Shown: positions 9,978-23,069, numbered from the stretch's first letter. The stretch is DNA of 54,706 nt from Caulobacter sp. 17J65-9 (GCF_010975005.1 NZ_JAAIVC010000008.1:1-54706); one strand, 5' to 3'. The notes: generated by a model from the letters alone, not told the origin. Program-made: numbers and translations.

Positions 9978-10034
9978 TTAACAAGCTCTTAACACCCCTC
10001 CGCCGTTAACGGTAGAGCTTAGGAGCTTGTTAAC
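9978..10034 (-). promoter_or_regulatory. Two CtrA-type boxes (TTAA-N7-TTAAC)
   Basis: Box 1, TTAACAAGCTCTTAAC at 9978-9993, is a perfect TTAA-N7-TTAAC match read on either strand. Box 2, TTAGGAGCTTGTTAAC at 10019-10034, differs by one base in its first half. The two share the core GAGCTTGTTAAC in opposite orientation, and a further half-site GTTAAC lies at 10005-10010. They occupy the promoter position for the minus-strand gene starting at 9951. Confidence 0.7.
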
Positions 10035-10109
10035 CACGATTTCGCGGGCAAGCGGCAGCATTCGTCAAGCGTCACCGCTGACGAACACTCGCGCGAAAGG
10101 CGAGAAACG

Positions 10110-10532
10110 TTAATTTTCCTCGGTTTGCGACAGCAGGAAGTGGGCGTGCAGGGACGCGATCGGGGCGGCGCGGGTCTCCTGCCAGGCCTCGACGTGGACG
10201 TTGGCGATTCGCCGGCCCGCCTTCTTGATCTGCGCGCGGGCGTAGGTGGTCAGCGGCCGGCCCGAGCGCAGGTACTGCACCGTCACGCCGATCGGCCGGG
10301 GCAGGCGCGGACGCCGCTCGACGATGGCCAGCTGGGCCATCGCGGTCAGCTCCATGAAGGCGCCGGTGACGCCGCCGTGCAGGGCGGGCAGCAGCGGATT
10401 GCCGATCAGGTGCTCGGCGAAGGGCATGATCGCCGTCATCTCGTCGCCGGCCAGCTCGGCGCGCAGGCCCAGGAACCGGGCGTAGGGGATTCGGCCGAGA
10501 ATCGCCTCGAGGGTTTCCGCCGCTTCGTTCAC
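10110..10532 (-). CDS. PaaI-family hotdog thioesterase (second of a tandem pair)
   Basis: 140 residues in a single hotdog domain: YARFLGLRAE, EHLIGNPLLPALHGGVTGAFMELTAM (the substrate-binding helix with HGG), then IGVTVQYLRSGRPL and ARAQIKKAGRRIANVHVEAW. Hydrolyses an acyl-CoA; substrate unknown. The GTG start at 10532 overlaps the upstream gene's TGA by four bases (GTGA), so it is translationally coupled. Its sister gene immediately upstream is the same family but diverged, which suggests an old duplication or a heteromeric enzyme. Confidence 0.88.
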   Translation of the reverse strand: MNEAAETLEAILGRIPYARFLGLRAELAGDEMTAIMPFAEHLIGNPLLPALHGGVTGAFMELTAMAQLAIVERRPRLPRPIGVTVQYLRSGRPLTTYARAQIKKAGRRIANVHVEAWQETRAAPIASLHAHFLLSQTEEN

Positions 10533-11008
10533 GCGCCCGCCTCCGTCGACGACGGCCGCAGATTCGCGCCCGGTTTCCGGCCGGCGTCGGAGTCCAGCAT
10601 GAAGGCCGACTGGGCGGCCGCCACCGGGTCCTCCGGATCCTCGTCGTAGGCCCAGGCCCGCACGAAGGCGACCGAGCGGGTGAGCTTGTAGCAGCGCGCC
10701 TGGGCCATCAGGGCCAGCCCCGGCTTGGCCGGACGCATGTAGTCGATCCGCAGGTCCAGCGTGGCGATCGAGGTGAACCGGTTCATCGCCGCCCACACCG
10801 CCATGCCGCAGGCGTGGTCCAGCACCGCCGTCACCACGCCGCCGGCCAGCACCTTGGTGTCGGGGTCGCCGATCAGGTCCTCGCGGTAGGGCGTCCTGAG
10901 GGTGACCAGGTCGCCCTCCACCCCCACCAGGGACATGCCCAGCGCATGGGTGTGAGGGCTGCTGCTGACGAGGCGGTCGAGCAGGTCGGCGATGGGAGGC
11001 TGGCTCAT
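10529..11008 (-). CDS. PaaI-family hotdog thioesterase (first of a tandem pair)
   Basis: 159 residues. Hotdog core PYREDLIGDPDTKVLAGGVVTAVLDHACGMA, with GGV at the start of the central helix and an Asp-His pair, then ATLDLRIDYMRPAKPGLALMAQARCYKLTRSVAFVRAWAY. It lies between a DUF2306 membrane protein gene (ATGA overlap at its start) and the second thioesterase (GTGA overlap at its end). The three genes form one tight operon on the minus strand. Acyl-CoA hydrolysis is inferred from family. Confidence 0.88.
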   Translation of the reverse strand: MSQPPIADLLDRLVSSSPHTHALGMSLVGVEGDLVTLRTPYREDLIGDPDTKVLAGGVVTAVLDHACGMAVWAAMNRFTSIATLDLRIDYMRPAKPGLALMAQARCYKLTRSVAFVRAWAYDEDPEDPVAAAQSAFMLDSDAGRKPGANLRPSSTEAGA

Positions 11009-11478
11009 GAGCCGCTTATAGCCGGGCGCGCTTCGCCCGGGAAAGCGATGGCCAGGACCGGGCCGGCGACCGGCGCAGCCATTATGCGGCTCAGCAAACG
11101 CCCAGGCGTGAGGGCGAACAGGCCCGCGCTCAGCAGCACGCCGGCGAACACGCCCACCATCACCGCCCGGTGCAGCAGCACGCGGCGCGTGCGCGCCGCC
11201 CACAGGCCCAGCGGCAGTCCGACCACGGCCAGCAGGGTGAACAGGTGCAGCGAGGAGAACGGCCCCAGGTGCGGCACGTCGGCGACCTGGTCGTGCAGCA
11301 GGACCGAGGTCGCGACGGCGAGACCGAACACGCCGGCCCACAGCCAGCCCAGCACGCGATGGGGCAGGGCGCCCTTGGGCGCCGCCAGCTGGACCGCGCC
11401 CAAGGCGACGGCCGCGACGGCGGACGCGAGATGCGCCTCCACCAGCCAGGGCGCGTCGTGGACGGCTTCCAGGTTCAC
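11005..11478 (-). CDS. DUF2306-type four-helix membrane protein
   Basis: 157 residues with four transmembrane helices. Conserved-looking features are LPHRVLGWLWAGVFG and SLHLFTLLAVVGLPLG, where paired His residues sit at membrane faces as in DUF2306 proteins, and HRAVMVGVFAGVLLSAGLFAL. Role unknown; the His pattern makes a redox or haem-linked function conceivable. GTG 11478 is chosen with AAGGGA upstream. It is first in the operon with two thioesterases and is divergent from the exonuclease gene. Confidence 0.75.
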   Translation of the reverse strand: MNLEAVHDAPWLVEAHLASAVAAVALGAVQLAAPKGALPHRVLGWLWAGVFGLAVATSVLLHDQVADVPHLGPFSSLHLFTLLAVVGLPLGLWAARTRRVLLHRAVMVGVFAGVLLSAGLFALTPGRLLSRIMAAPVAGPVLAIAFPGEARPAISGS

Positions 11479-11595
11479 CGCTCGATCCCTTCGTCGGCGA
11501 CGGAATTTCTGAAACCTCGCCTTCGCCTCGGTCCTATATGAAAACCCGGAGCCCCGCGTGGTGCGGCGGCTGCGGCATAGCGCCGGAGGCGAGCG

Positions 11596-12597
11596 GTGCG
11601 GCCAGAGAAGGTCCTGTGTCCCCGGCCCGAGGGGCTGTGGTGCGCGCCGGGCGACTTCCACGTCGACCCCGTGCGCCCGGTCGCCCGGGCGGTGATCACC
11701 CACGGCCACGCCGACCACGCCCGCGCCGGCCATGGCGTGGTGCTGGCCACGCGCGAGACCCTGGCGATCATGGCCGAGCGCTACGGACAGGACTTCGCCG
11801 GCTCGACCCAGGCCCTGGCCTACGGCGAGGTCGTCTCGCGCGACGGGGTGGAGGTCAGCCTGGCGCCCGCCGGCCATGTGCTGGGCTCGGCCCAGGCGGT
11901 GGTTCGCCACGCCGGCCTGACCCTGGTGGTCTCGGGCGACTACAAGCGCCGGCGCGACCCGACCTGCCGGCCGTTCGAGCCGGTGCCCTGCGACGTGTTC
12001 GTCACCGAGGCCACCTTCGGCCTGCCGGTGTTCCGCCATCCGGACGACCGGCACGAGATCGGCAAGCTGATCCGCTCGACCGAGCAGTTTCCCGAGCGCG
12101 CCCACCTGGTCGGCGCCTATGCGCTGGGCAAGGCGCAGCGGCTGATCTGCCTGCTGCGCGAGGCGGGCTGGACACGGACCATCTACGTTCATGGGGCGAT
12201 GGAGCGGCTGAACGCGCTCTATGAGGCGCACGGGGTCGAGTTGGGCCCGCTGGCCTCGGCGACGGAGGCTCAGGGCGGGCTGGGCGGCGAGATCGTGATC
12301 GCCCCGCCGTCGGCCCTGAACGACCGCTGGGCCCGGCGCTTCGCCGATCCGGTCACCGCCTTCGCCTCGGGCTGGATGGGCGTGCGGGCCCGGGCGCGGC
12401 AGCGCGGCGTTGAGCTGCCGCTGGTGGTTTCCGACCACGCCGACTGGGACGAGCTGACCGCGACCATCCGGGACGTGGCGCCCGGCGAGCTCTGGATCAC
12501 CCACGGCCGCGAGGAGGGCCTGCTGCGCTGGTCCGAACTGAACGGGGTGCGGGCCCGCGCGCTGGCCCTTGTGGGCTACGAGGACGAGGACGACTGA
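11596..12597 (+). CDS. Ligase-associated-type DNA exonuclease (metallo-beta-lactamase fold)
   Basis: 333 residues. The metal site THGHADHA (35-42: H36, H38, D40, H41), a second His in PAGHVLGSAQ, the Asp in VVSGDYKRR and late metal-site motifs SDHADWDEL and ITHGREEG mark the beta-CASP/SNM1-like group known as ligase-associated DNA exonuclease. These are normally encoded beside an ATP-dependent DNA ligase and an Lhr-type helicase for a DNA repair pathway. Here neither partner is adjacent. GTG 11596 has GGAGG seven bases before it. RNA 3'-processing-factor annotation is the main alternative. Confidence 0.85.
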   Translation: MRPEKVLCPRPEGLWCAPGDFHVDPVRPVARAVITHGHADHARAGHGVVLATRETLAIMAERYGQDFAGSTQALAYGEVVSRDGVEVSLAPAGHVLGSAQAVVRHAGLTLVVSGDYKRRRDPTCRPFEPVPCDVFVTEATFGLPVFRHPDDRHEIGKLIRSTEQFPERAHLVGAYALGKAQRLICLLREAGWTRTIYVHGAMERLNALYEAHGVELGPLASATEAQGGLGGEIVIAPPSALNDRWARRFADPVTAFASGWMGVRARARQRGVELPLVVSDHADWDELTATIRDVAPGELWITHGREEGLLRWSELNGVRARALALVGYEDEDD

Positions 12598-12652
12598 TTG
12601 GCCGGGCGCTTACGGCTCTGCTAACGTCGGTATCGGGCGCGTGGGGGTACCG

Positions 12653-13366
12653 GTGCGGCGCAATCTCGAATCGGCCGACGTGGTCGCCACCCTGGAACGC
12701 CTGCACGCCCGCATGGCCGAGCGCTTTCCGAACGCGGGCCTGACCGCGGTCTGCAAGGACCTGAACGAGGTGGCGCGCACCGTGTCGCGCCGCGCGCGGC
12801 GGATCGGCCGGCCCTACCTGCTGCTGCGCGCCGCCGTGCTGGCGGTGGCGGTGGGCGCGGTGGCCCTGCAGGTCTGGGCCTTCGGCTTCGTGCAATGGGA
12901 CCGGTTCACGGTGGGCGACGACGTGAGCGAGCTCACCCAGGCGCTGGAGGCGGGCGTCAACCTGCTGATCCTGGCCGGCGCGGCGGTGTGGTTCCTGCTG
13001 GGCATCGAGGAGCGGCTGAAGCGCCGGCGCGCGCTGGCCGACCTGCACGAGCTGCGCTCGTTCGCCCACGTGGTGGACATGCACCAGCTGACCAAGGACC
13101 CGACCATCACCAACGGCGAGGGGGCGCCGACCGCGGCGTCGCCCAAGCGGACCATGACCGGCTTCGAGCTGAACCGGTATCTCGACTACTGCGCCGAGAT
13201 GCTGTCGCTGATCGGCAAGCTGGCGGCGCTCTACGCCGAGCACACCCGCGACCCGCGCCTGATCGCGTCGGTCAACGACGTCGAAGCGCTCAGCACCGAC
13301 CTGGCCCGCAAGATCTGGCAGAAGATCACCGTGCTCAGCGTCATCGAGCAGGACGGCGGCGCTTAA
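12653..13366 (+). CDS. Conserved membrane protein of unknown function
   Basis: About 237 residues. A cytoplasmic helical N-terminus with an Arg-rich patch (VSRRARRIGRPYL) is followed by two transmembrane helices (about 46-70 and 100-120), then a soluble C-terminal half with LHELRSFAHVVDMHQLTKDP and GFELNRYLDYCAEMLSLIGKLAALYAEH. That soluble half looks conserved, but I do not recognise the family. GTG 12653 has GGGGG eight bases upstream; GTG 12641 is an alternative. Gap of 55 bp from the exonuclease, so possibly cotranscribed. Confidence 0.7.
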   Translation: MRRNLESADVVATLERLHARMAERFPNAGLTAVCKDLNEVARTVSRRARRIGRPYLLLRAAVLAVAVGAVALQVWAFGFVQWDRFTVGDDVSELTQALEAGVNLLILAGAAVWFLLGIEERLKRRRALADLHELRSFAHVVDMHQLTKDPTITNGEGAPTAASPKRTMTGFELNRYLDYCAEMLSLIGKLAALYAEHTRDPRLIASVNDVEALSTDLARKIWQKITVLSVIEQDGGA

Positions 13367-13448
13367 GCCGGCTTCCGTCTCGCCTGAGCTGCGAACTCCC
13401 CGACCGCCTCCCGCGTTGTCTGCCGGCGTAGGCGTCAGGAGTAAGTAC

Positions 13449-13883
13449 ATGGGAAGCAAGACCACTTGGGTCGCGACCTTCGACGGCGCGGAAGCCCGCG
13501 TGTTCACCCGGAACCGCGAGACCGGTTACCTCCAGGCGCTGGAGACCGAGGGCCTGTCCGGCCCGCACCGGCCTGACATCGAACGCGAACGCACCATCAC
13601 CTACGCCCGCGTCGGGCCGGGCCGCAGCGCCGTCGAGCCGGCCGTCACGCCGGAAATGATGCTGGAGAGCACCTTCATCCAGAAGGTCGCCGACCAGTTG
13701 GCCGACCGGGCTCAGAAGGGCGCCTTCGACCGGCTGATCGTGGCCGCCGGCCCGCGCGCGCTGGGCATGTTCCGCAAGCACGCCTCCGAGCCGCTGAAGG
13801 ACAAGATCGTCGTCGAGGTCGACAAGGACCACGTCCACACGCCGGTGAAGCAGCTGGAGCAGGCGCTCTCGGGGCACTTTTGA
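13449..13883 (+). CDS. Host-attachment family protein (Pfam Host_attach type)
   Basis: 144 residues: TTWVATFDGAEARVFTRN at the N-terminus, then FIQKVADQLADRAQKGAFDRLIVAAGPRALGMFRK and a C-terminal VDKDHVHTPVKQLEQAL. This matches the 'protein required for attachment to host cells' family, which has an eRF1-like domain fold. The name comes from Agrobacterium work, but the family is widespread in free-living bacteria and the molecular function is unclear. ATG 13449 has AGGAG eight bases upstream. Its stop overlaps the glucokinase TTG start by four bases. Confidence 0.82.
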   Translation: MGSKTTWVATFDGAEARVFTRNRETGYLQALETEGLSGPHRPDIERERTITYARVGPGRSAVEPAVTPEMMLESTFIQKVADQLADRAQKGAFDRLIVAAGPRALGMFRKHASEPLKDKIVVEVDKDHVHTPVKQLEQALSGHF

Positions 13884-14875
13884 CCGACGACAGCGGCTCC
13901 CTCGATCCCGCCGGGCTCGGCCTGGTCGGCGACATCGGCGGCACCAACGCCCGCTTCGGCCTGGTGCGCGTCGGCGAGGAGCCGCCCGAAGTGATGCGGC
14001 CGCGCGCCTACGCCGGCCGTGACTTCGCTTCGATCGAACAGGCGATCGACACCTACCTCGCCACCGTTCGGGTGCAGCGCCCGCCGCTGGTCGCCCTGGC
14101 GGTGGCGGGGCCGGTGCGCGACGGGGTGATCCACTTCACCAACCTCGACCAGACGCTCTCGGAGGCGGACCTGCGGGCCCGCGGCTTCCGTGAGGCGCGG
14201 CTGCTCAACGACTACGCCGCCCTGGCCATGGCCGCCCTGTGCCTGCGAGGCGGGGACCTGCGCCAGATCGGCGGGCCGTCGGAGGCGCCGCCCGGGCGTA
14301 CGGTCGCTGTCGCCGGACCGGGCACCGGCTTCGGCGCCTCGGCCCTGGTGCGCCGCAACGGCCAGGCCGTGCCGTTGTCCGGCGAGGCCGGCCACACCAG
14401 CTTCGCGCCGCAGGACGAGGTGGAGCTCGAGGTCCTGCGCATCCTGAAGGCGCGCTTCGGGCGCGTGTCGGTGGAACGCATCCTGTCGGGGCAGGGACTG
14501 GTCAACCTGCACGCCGCCCTGGCTCGCATCGGCGGCCGCGACCCGGGCGACCTGTCGCCGGCGACCATCACCGACAAGGCGCTGGAGGGCGACGCCCCTT
14601 GCCTGGCCACCGTCGAGCGGTTCTGCGCCATCCTCGGCGACGTGCTGGGCGACTACGCTCTGGCCGTCGGGGCCGAGGGCGGGGTCTATATCGGCGGGGG
14701 CATCGCGCCGCGCATCCTGCCGGTCCTGGAGCGCAGCGACTTCCGCGCCCGCTTCGAATCCAAGGGCCGATTCGTCGACTACATGCGCGCGATTCCGACC
14801 TGGCTGATCGTCCATCCGCTGGCCACCCTGCTCGGCGCGGCCGAAGCCCTGAGCGAACCGGCCCGCGGGCGCTAA
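13880..14875 (+). CDS. glk: Glucokinase
   Basis: 331 residues. ATP-dependent phosphorylation of glucose to glucose 6-phosphate. The phosphate-binding motif DIGGTNARFGL (18-28) is the bacterial Glk signature; ARLLNDYAALAMA carries the catalytic Asp, and AGPGTGFGASALV and EAGHTSFAP complete the sugar and nucleotide sites. The start is TTG 13880, overlapping the preceding gene's TGA (TTGA). No later ATG preserves the nucleotide motif, so the rare start is well supported. Confidence 0.93.
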   Translation: MTDDSGSLDPAGLGLVGDIGGTNARFGLVRVGEEPPEVMRPRAYAGRDFASIEQAIDTYLATVRVQRPPLVALAVAGPVRDGVIHFTNLDQTLSEADLRARGFREARLLNDYAALAMAALCLRGGDLRQIGGPSEAPPGRTVAVAGPGTGFGASALVRRNGQAVPLSGEAGHTSFAPQDEVELEVLRILKARFGRVSVERILSGQGLVNLHAALARIGGRDPGDLSPATITDKALEGDAPCLATVERFCAILGDVLGDYALAVGAEGGVYIGGGIAPRILPVLERSDFRARFESKGRFVDYMRAIPTWLIVHPLATLLGAAEALSEPARGR

Positions 14876-15082
14876 AAAATTTCCGGCCTCGAAGAACGGG
14901 GTTTGCAGGCGTGGGATCGCGTCCGGCCGTGATCGCGGATGCGAGGCGTTCTCCCTTGCTTCTTCATCTTGCAATTTTTCACCCGCAGGCGCGGCGCGTT
15001 CCGCATCTTTAGGTAAAAATCGCCCTTGCCGCTGGGTTTTCGGCTGGTCGAAATGCCGCCTCCGAAAAATCCGGACGCGCCC

Positions 15083-16497
15083 ATGAGCCGCTCGCCCAGC
15101 TTCGTTCGAACCATCCGCCGGCCGCCGGCCAAGACGGCCGCGGGCAAGCGCGTGCGCGCCTTCACCGAGATCGTCGCCGACTTCGCCGGCAGCGCGGCGG
15201 GCGAGCAGGCCTCGCGCTGTTCGGACTGCGGCGTGCCGTTCTGTCAGTCGGCCTGTCCGCTGCACAACGACATCCCCGACTGGCTGCGCCTGACCGGCGA
15301 GGGGCGGTTGCGCGAGGCGTGGGAGCTCGCCTCGGCCACCAGTGCCATGCCGGAGATCTGCGGCCGCATCTGCCCGCAGGACCGGCTGTGCGAGGGCCTG
15401 TGCGTGCTGGAGCAGTCCGGCTGGGGCGCGGTGACCATCGGCTCGGTCGAGCGCTATCTGGGCGACCTGGCCTGGACCAACGGCTGGGTCGAGCCGATCC
15501 GCCCCTCGCGCGAACGCGACGGCTCGATCGGCGTAATCGGGGCCGGGCCCGCCGGCCTGGCCGCGGCCGACCGGCTGCGCTCGGAAGGCTGGGCGGTGAC
15601 CGTCTACGACCGCCACGACCGGCCTGGCGGCCTGCTGATCTACGGCATCCCCGGCTTCAAGCTTGAGAAGGACGTGGTCGAGCGGCGCACGCGCCGGCTG
15701 GCCGACGGCGGCGTGGTGTTCGAGCTGGGCTGCGACGTCGGCGCCGACCTCTCTATGGCTGAGCTGCGCGCGCGCCACGACGCCGTGCTGGTGGCGGTCG
15801 GGACCTATCAGGCCCGCGCCCTGGCCGGGCCGGGCTTCGGGCCGACCACGACCGTCCCGGCGCTGGACTATCTGATCGCCTCCAACCGGGTGGGCCTGGG
15901 CGACACGGTGCCCGACTACGACAGCGGACGCGTGGACGCGAAGAGCGAGCACGTCGTGGTGGTCGGCGGTGGCGACACCGCCATGGACTGCGTGCGCACC
16001 GCCGTGCGCCAGGGGGCGGCCTCGGTCACCTGCCTCTACCGTCGCGACCGCGAAAACATGCCGGGCTCGCGCCGCGAGGTGGAGCACGCCGAGGAGGAGG
16101 GCGTGCGCTTCGAATGGCTGGGCGCGCCCAAAGCCCTGCTGGGCGACGGCGTGCGCTGCGTGCGCATGCGCCTGTCCGCTCCCGACGCGGCGGGAAGGCG
16201 CGGCGTCGAGGAGGTCCCGGGCGGCGAGTTCGACCTGCCTGCGACCCTGGTGATCGAGGCGCTGGGCTATTCGCCGGAGGACCTGCTGGAGCGGTTCGGC
16301 GCGCCCGACCTGATGGTGCGCAAGGGCGGCGAGCTCAGGGTCGATCCGAAGAGCTTCATGACCGGCCTGGAGGGCGTGTTCGCGGCTGGCGACGTGGTGC
16401 GCGGGCCCTCGCTGGTGGCCTGGGCGGTGCGCGACGGCCAGGACGCGGCGGCGGCGATCCACCGCTGGCTGCAGGCGCGGGTTCAGGAGCAGGCGGC

Positions 16498-16501
<4 letters not shown>
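15083..16501 (+). CDS. gltD: Glutamate synthase small (beta) subunit
   Basis: About 472 residues. Feeds electrons from NADPH through FAD and [4Fe-4S] clusters to GltB. N-terminal Cys clusters SRCSDCGVPFCQSACP and CGRICPQDRLCEGLC bind the iron-sulfur centres; GVIGAGPAGLAAADRL is the FAD dinucleotide fold, VVVGGGDTAMDCVR the NADPH fold, and GVFAAGDVVRGPSLV the C-terminal flavin motif. ATG 15083 is the conventional start; ATG 15053 is an in-frame alternative, and neither has a strong Shine-Dalgarno. It overlaps gltB by four bases. Here gltD precedes gltB, the reverse of the E. coli order. The 207-bp gap before it has a T-rich patch but no element I can name. Confidence 0.95.
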
Positions 16502-20994
<4,493 letters not shown>

Positions 20995-21058
20995 ATCGGC
21001 GCCTTCTGGAAACCTCGCGCCCGTTAGCGTGAGTTTGTCAGCGTCCGGAGGAGTTTCC

Positions 21059-21400
21059 ATGGACATCGGCTTGCCCAAGGTCGACCGCTACGCCGAGTTC
21101 TGGCCGATCTACCTGCGGGAGCACCGCCGGGCGGAGACCCGTCTTGTCCATTACGCGGGCACCTCCACGGGACTGGCCTGCCTGGTGATGGCGATCGTCA
21201 TGCGCCAGCCCTGGTGGCTGCTGGCTGGCCTGCTCGCCTCCTACGGCGCGGCCTGGGTCTCCCACGCCCTGATCGAGCGCAACAAGCCGGCGTCCTGGCA
21301 GTACTTCGCCTGGTCGTTCGTCAGCGACTTCCGCATGTTCGGCCTGGCCCTGACCGGCCGGCTGGACGACGAACTGCGCCGGCACGGCGTCAGCAACTAG
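21059..21400 (+). CDS. DUF962/Mpo1-like small membrane protein
   Basis: 113 residues. YAEFWPIYLREHRRAETRLVHYAGTSTGL, WVSHALIERNKPASW and FVSDFRMFGLALTGRLDDEL are the DUF962 signatures; two hydrophobic helices lie in the middle. Conserved His residues (REHRR, RLVHY, SHALIE) are expected to bind iron. The yeast relative Mpo1 is a dioxygenase in alpha-oxidation of 2-hydroxy fatty acids; a similar activity here is only plausible. CGGAGGAG lies seven bases before ATG 21059. Confidence 0.85.
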   Translation: MDIGLPKVDRYAEFWPIYLREHRRAETRLVHYAGTSTGLACLVMAIVMRQPWWLLAGLLASYGAAWVSHALIERNKPASWQYFAWSFVSDFRMFGLALTGRLDDELRRHGVSN

Positions 21401-21407
21401 GGTCTTC

Positions 21408-21576
21408 CCTTCTCCCCTTGCGGGAGAAGGTGGCGCGCGGAGCGCGACGGATGAGGGGTGTCGGCGCGAGCTCTCAGAGCTTGCCGCACTGACACGCCCC
21501 CCATCCGGAAGCCGCGGCGCTCACACCCCTCATCCGGCCGGCTCCGCCGGCCACCTTCTCCCGCAAGGGGAGAAGG
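21408..21576. repeat. Intergenic inverted-repeat element, family 1
   Basis: A 27-bp arm (21408-21434) is repeated in perfect inverted form at 21550-21576. A second inner pair, ATGAGGGGTGT with ACACCCCTCAT, lies inside. The element fills the gap between two convergent genes almost completely, eight bases after one stop and five from the other. Each arm is itself a short palindrome (CTTCTCCC...GGGAGAAG). The form is that of a small non-coding dispersed repeat common between genes in alphaproteobacteria; it may also end transcription from both sides. Confidence 0.75.
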
Positions 21577-21580
21577 AGAG

Positions 21581-23005
21581 TCAGCGCGACGGCGTGTGCG
21601 CCAGCCTGAGCAGGTTGGCCGCGCCCGGCGCCCCGAAGGGCGTGCCGGCCAGGATCAGGATGCGCCGGCCCGGCGGAGCGATGCCCAGGTCCATCGAGGT
21701 CTGGATCGCCTGCTCGGTCAGGTCCTTCAGGCCGGTCGGCTGCGGGCCGACGCGCGGCTCCAGGCCCCAGACCAGGGCCAGGCGGCGGGCGATCTCCGGC
21801 CGTGGGGTCAGGGCCAGGGCCGGTTGCAGCGGACGCTCGCGCGACAGCCGCCGCGCCGTGCCGCCCAGGGTGGTGAACACCACCAGGCAGGCGGTGCGGC
21901 CGGATTCGGCGGCCTTGCGGGCGGCGGCGACCAGGGCGTCGACCTCGGCCTCCTGCATGCCGGCGTGCTCGGCGTCCATCAGGCCGGGCCACGACGGGTC
22001 GGCTTCGACCCGCGAGATGATCCGGTCCATCATCGACACGGACTCCAGCGGATACATGCCCGACGCCGTCTCGGCCGACAGCATGACCGCGTCTGCGCCC
22101 TCGTAGACCGCGTTGGCGACGTCGGACGCCTCGGCCCGGGTCGGGGTCGGCGAGGTGGTCATCGACTCCAGCATCTGGGTGGCGACGATGGCCGGCACGC
22201 CGCGCTGGCGGGCGGCGCGCAGGATCACCTTCTGGGCGATCGGCACCTCTTCCGGCTCGACCTCGACGCCCAGGTCGCCGCGGGCGACCATGACGCCGTC
22301 GCAGAGGTCGAGGATCTCGTCCAGGCGCTCCAGGGCGGCCGGCTTCTCGATCTTGGCCAGCACCGCGGCGCGTCCTTCGACCAGCCGGCGAAGCTCGGCC
22401 ATGTCGTCGGCGCGTTGCACGAAGGACAGGGCGATCCAGTCGACGCCGAGGCGCAGCGCGAAGGCCAGGTCGACGCGATCCTTGTCGGTCAGGGCCGACA
22501 GCGGGATGACCGCGCCCGGCACCGCCACGCCCTTGCGGTCGGACAGCTTGTCGCCGGCGATCACGCGGGTCTCGGCGAAGTCCTTGCCGCAGCTGACCAC
22601 GTCCAGGCGCACCCGGCCGTCGTCGAGAAGCAGGGAGAGGCCCGGCTTCAGGGCGGCGAAGATCTCCGGGTGCGGGATCGAGACCCGGGTCTTGTCGCCG
22701 GGCGTCGGGTCCAGGTCGAGCCGCAGGCTCTGGCCGCGCTCCAGCGCCACCGACCCGTCGGCGAACCGACCAAGCCGCAGCTTCGGCCCCTGCAGGTCGG
22801 CGAGAATGCCCAGCGGCCGTCCGACCTGGGCCTCGGCCGCGCGCACCGCCTCGTAGTTGGCCGCGTGGTCCTCGTGGGTCCCGTGGCTGAAGTTGAGGCG
22901 GAACACGTCGGCCCCGGCCTGGGCCAGACGCACGACCATTTCAGGGGCGCGGCTGGCGGGGCCGAGGGTGGCCACGATGCGGGCGCGGCGGGCGCGGACA
23001 GTCAC
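21581..23005 (-). CDS. pyk: Pyruvate kinase
   Basis: 474 residues. Last step of glycolysis: phosphoenolpyruvate + ADP to pyruvate + ATP. Visible landmarks are RIVATLGPASRAPE at the N-terminus, DVFRLNFSHGTHEDH, the catalytic VLAKIEKPAALERLDEI with its Lys, and VMVARGDLGVEVEPEEVPIAQK, followed by PTRAEASDVANAV and the allosteric C-domain. Start is GTG 23005 with AAAGGAG upstream. It ends the minus-strand run SDR-aminopeptidase-pyk. Confidence 0.97.
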   Translation of the reverse strand: MTVRARRARIVATLGPASRAPEMVVRLAQAGADVFRLNFSHGTHEDHAANYEAVRAAEAQVGRPLGILADLQGPKLRLGRFADGSVALERGQSLRLDLDPTPGDKTRVSIPHPEIFAALKPGLSLLLDDGRVRLDVVSCGKDFAETRVIAGDKLSDRKGVAVPGAVIPLSALTDKDRVDLAFALRLGVDWIALSFVQRADDMAELRRLVEGRAAVLAKIEKPAALERLDEILDLCDGVMVARGDLGVEVEPEEVPIAQKVILRAARQRGVPAIVATQMLESMTTSPTPTRAEASDVANAVYEGADAVMLSAETASGMYPLESVSMMDRIISRVEADPSWPGLMDAEHAGMQEAEVDALVAAARKAAESGRTACLVVFTTLGGTARRLSRERPLQPALALTPRPEIARRLALVWGLEPRVGPQPTGLKDLTEQAIQTSMDLGIAPPGRRILILAGTPFGAPGAANLLRLAHTPSR

Positions 23006-23069
23006 TGGACGCGGACTCCTTTGAACCGGAGGAAAACCCAGCCCGCGGCCGGTCGATCCAGCGTGGGCT

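Noticed and set aside
13416-13448. An upstream extension of the host-attachment gene reading through MSAGVGVRSK
   Set aside because: Out of agreement with the AGGAG and ATG at 13449, where family members begin.
13712-16462. A 916-codon minus-strand frame spanning glk and gltD
   Set aside because: Covers parts of several sense genes and intergenic DNA with no ribosome-binding site or motif.
21401-21580. The repeated palindromes as a CRISPR array
   Set aside because: Only two inverted arms, no regular direct repeats or spacers, and no cas genes.
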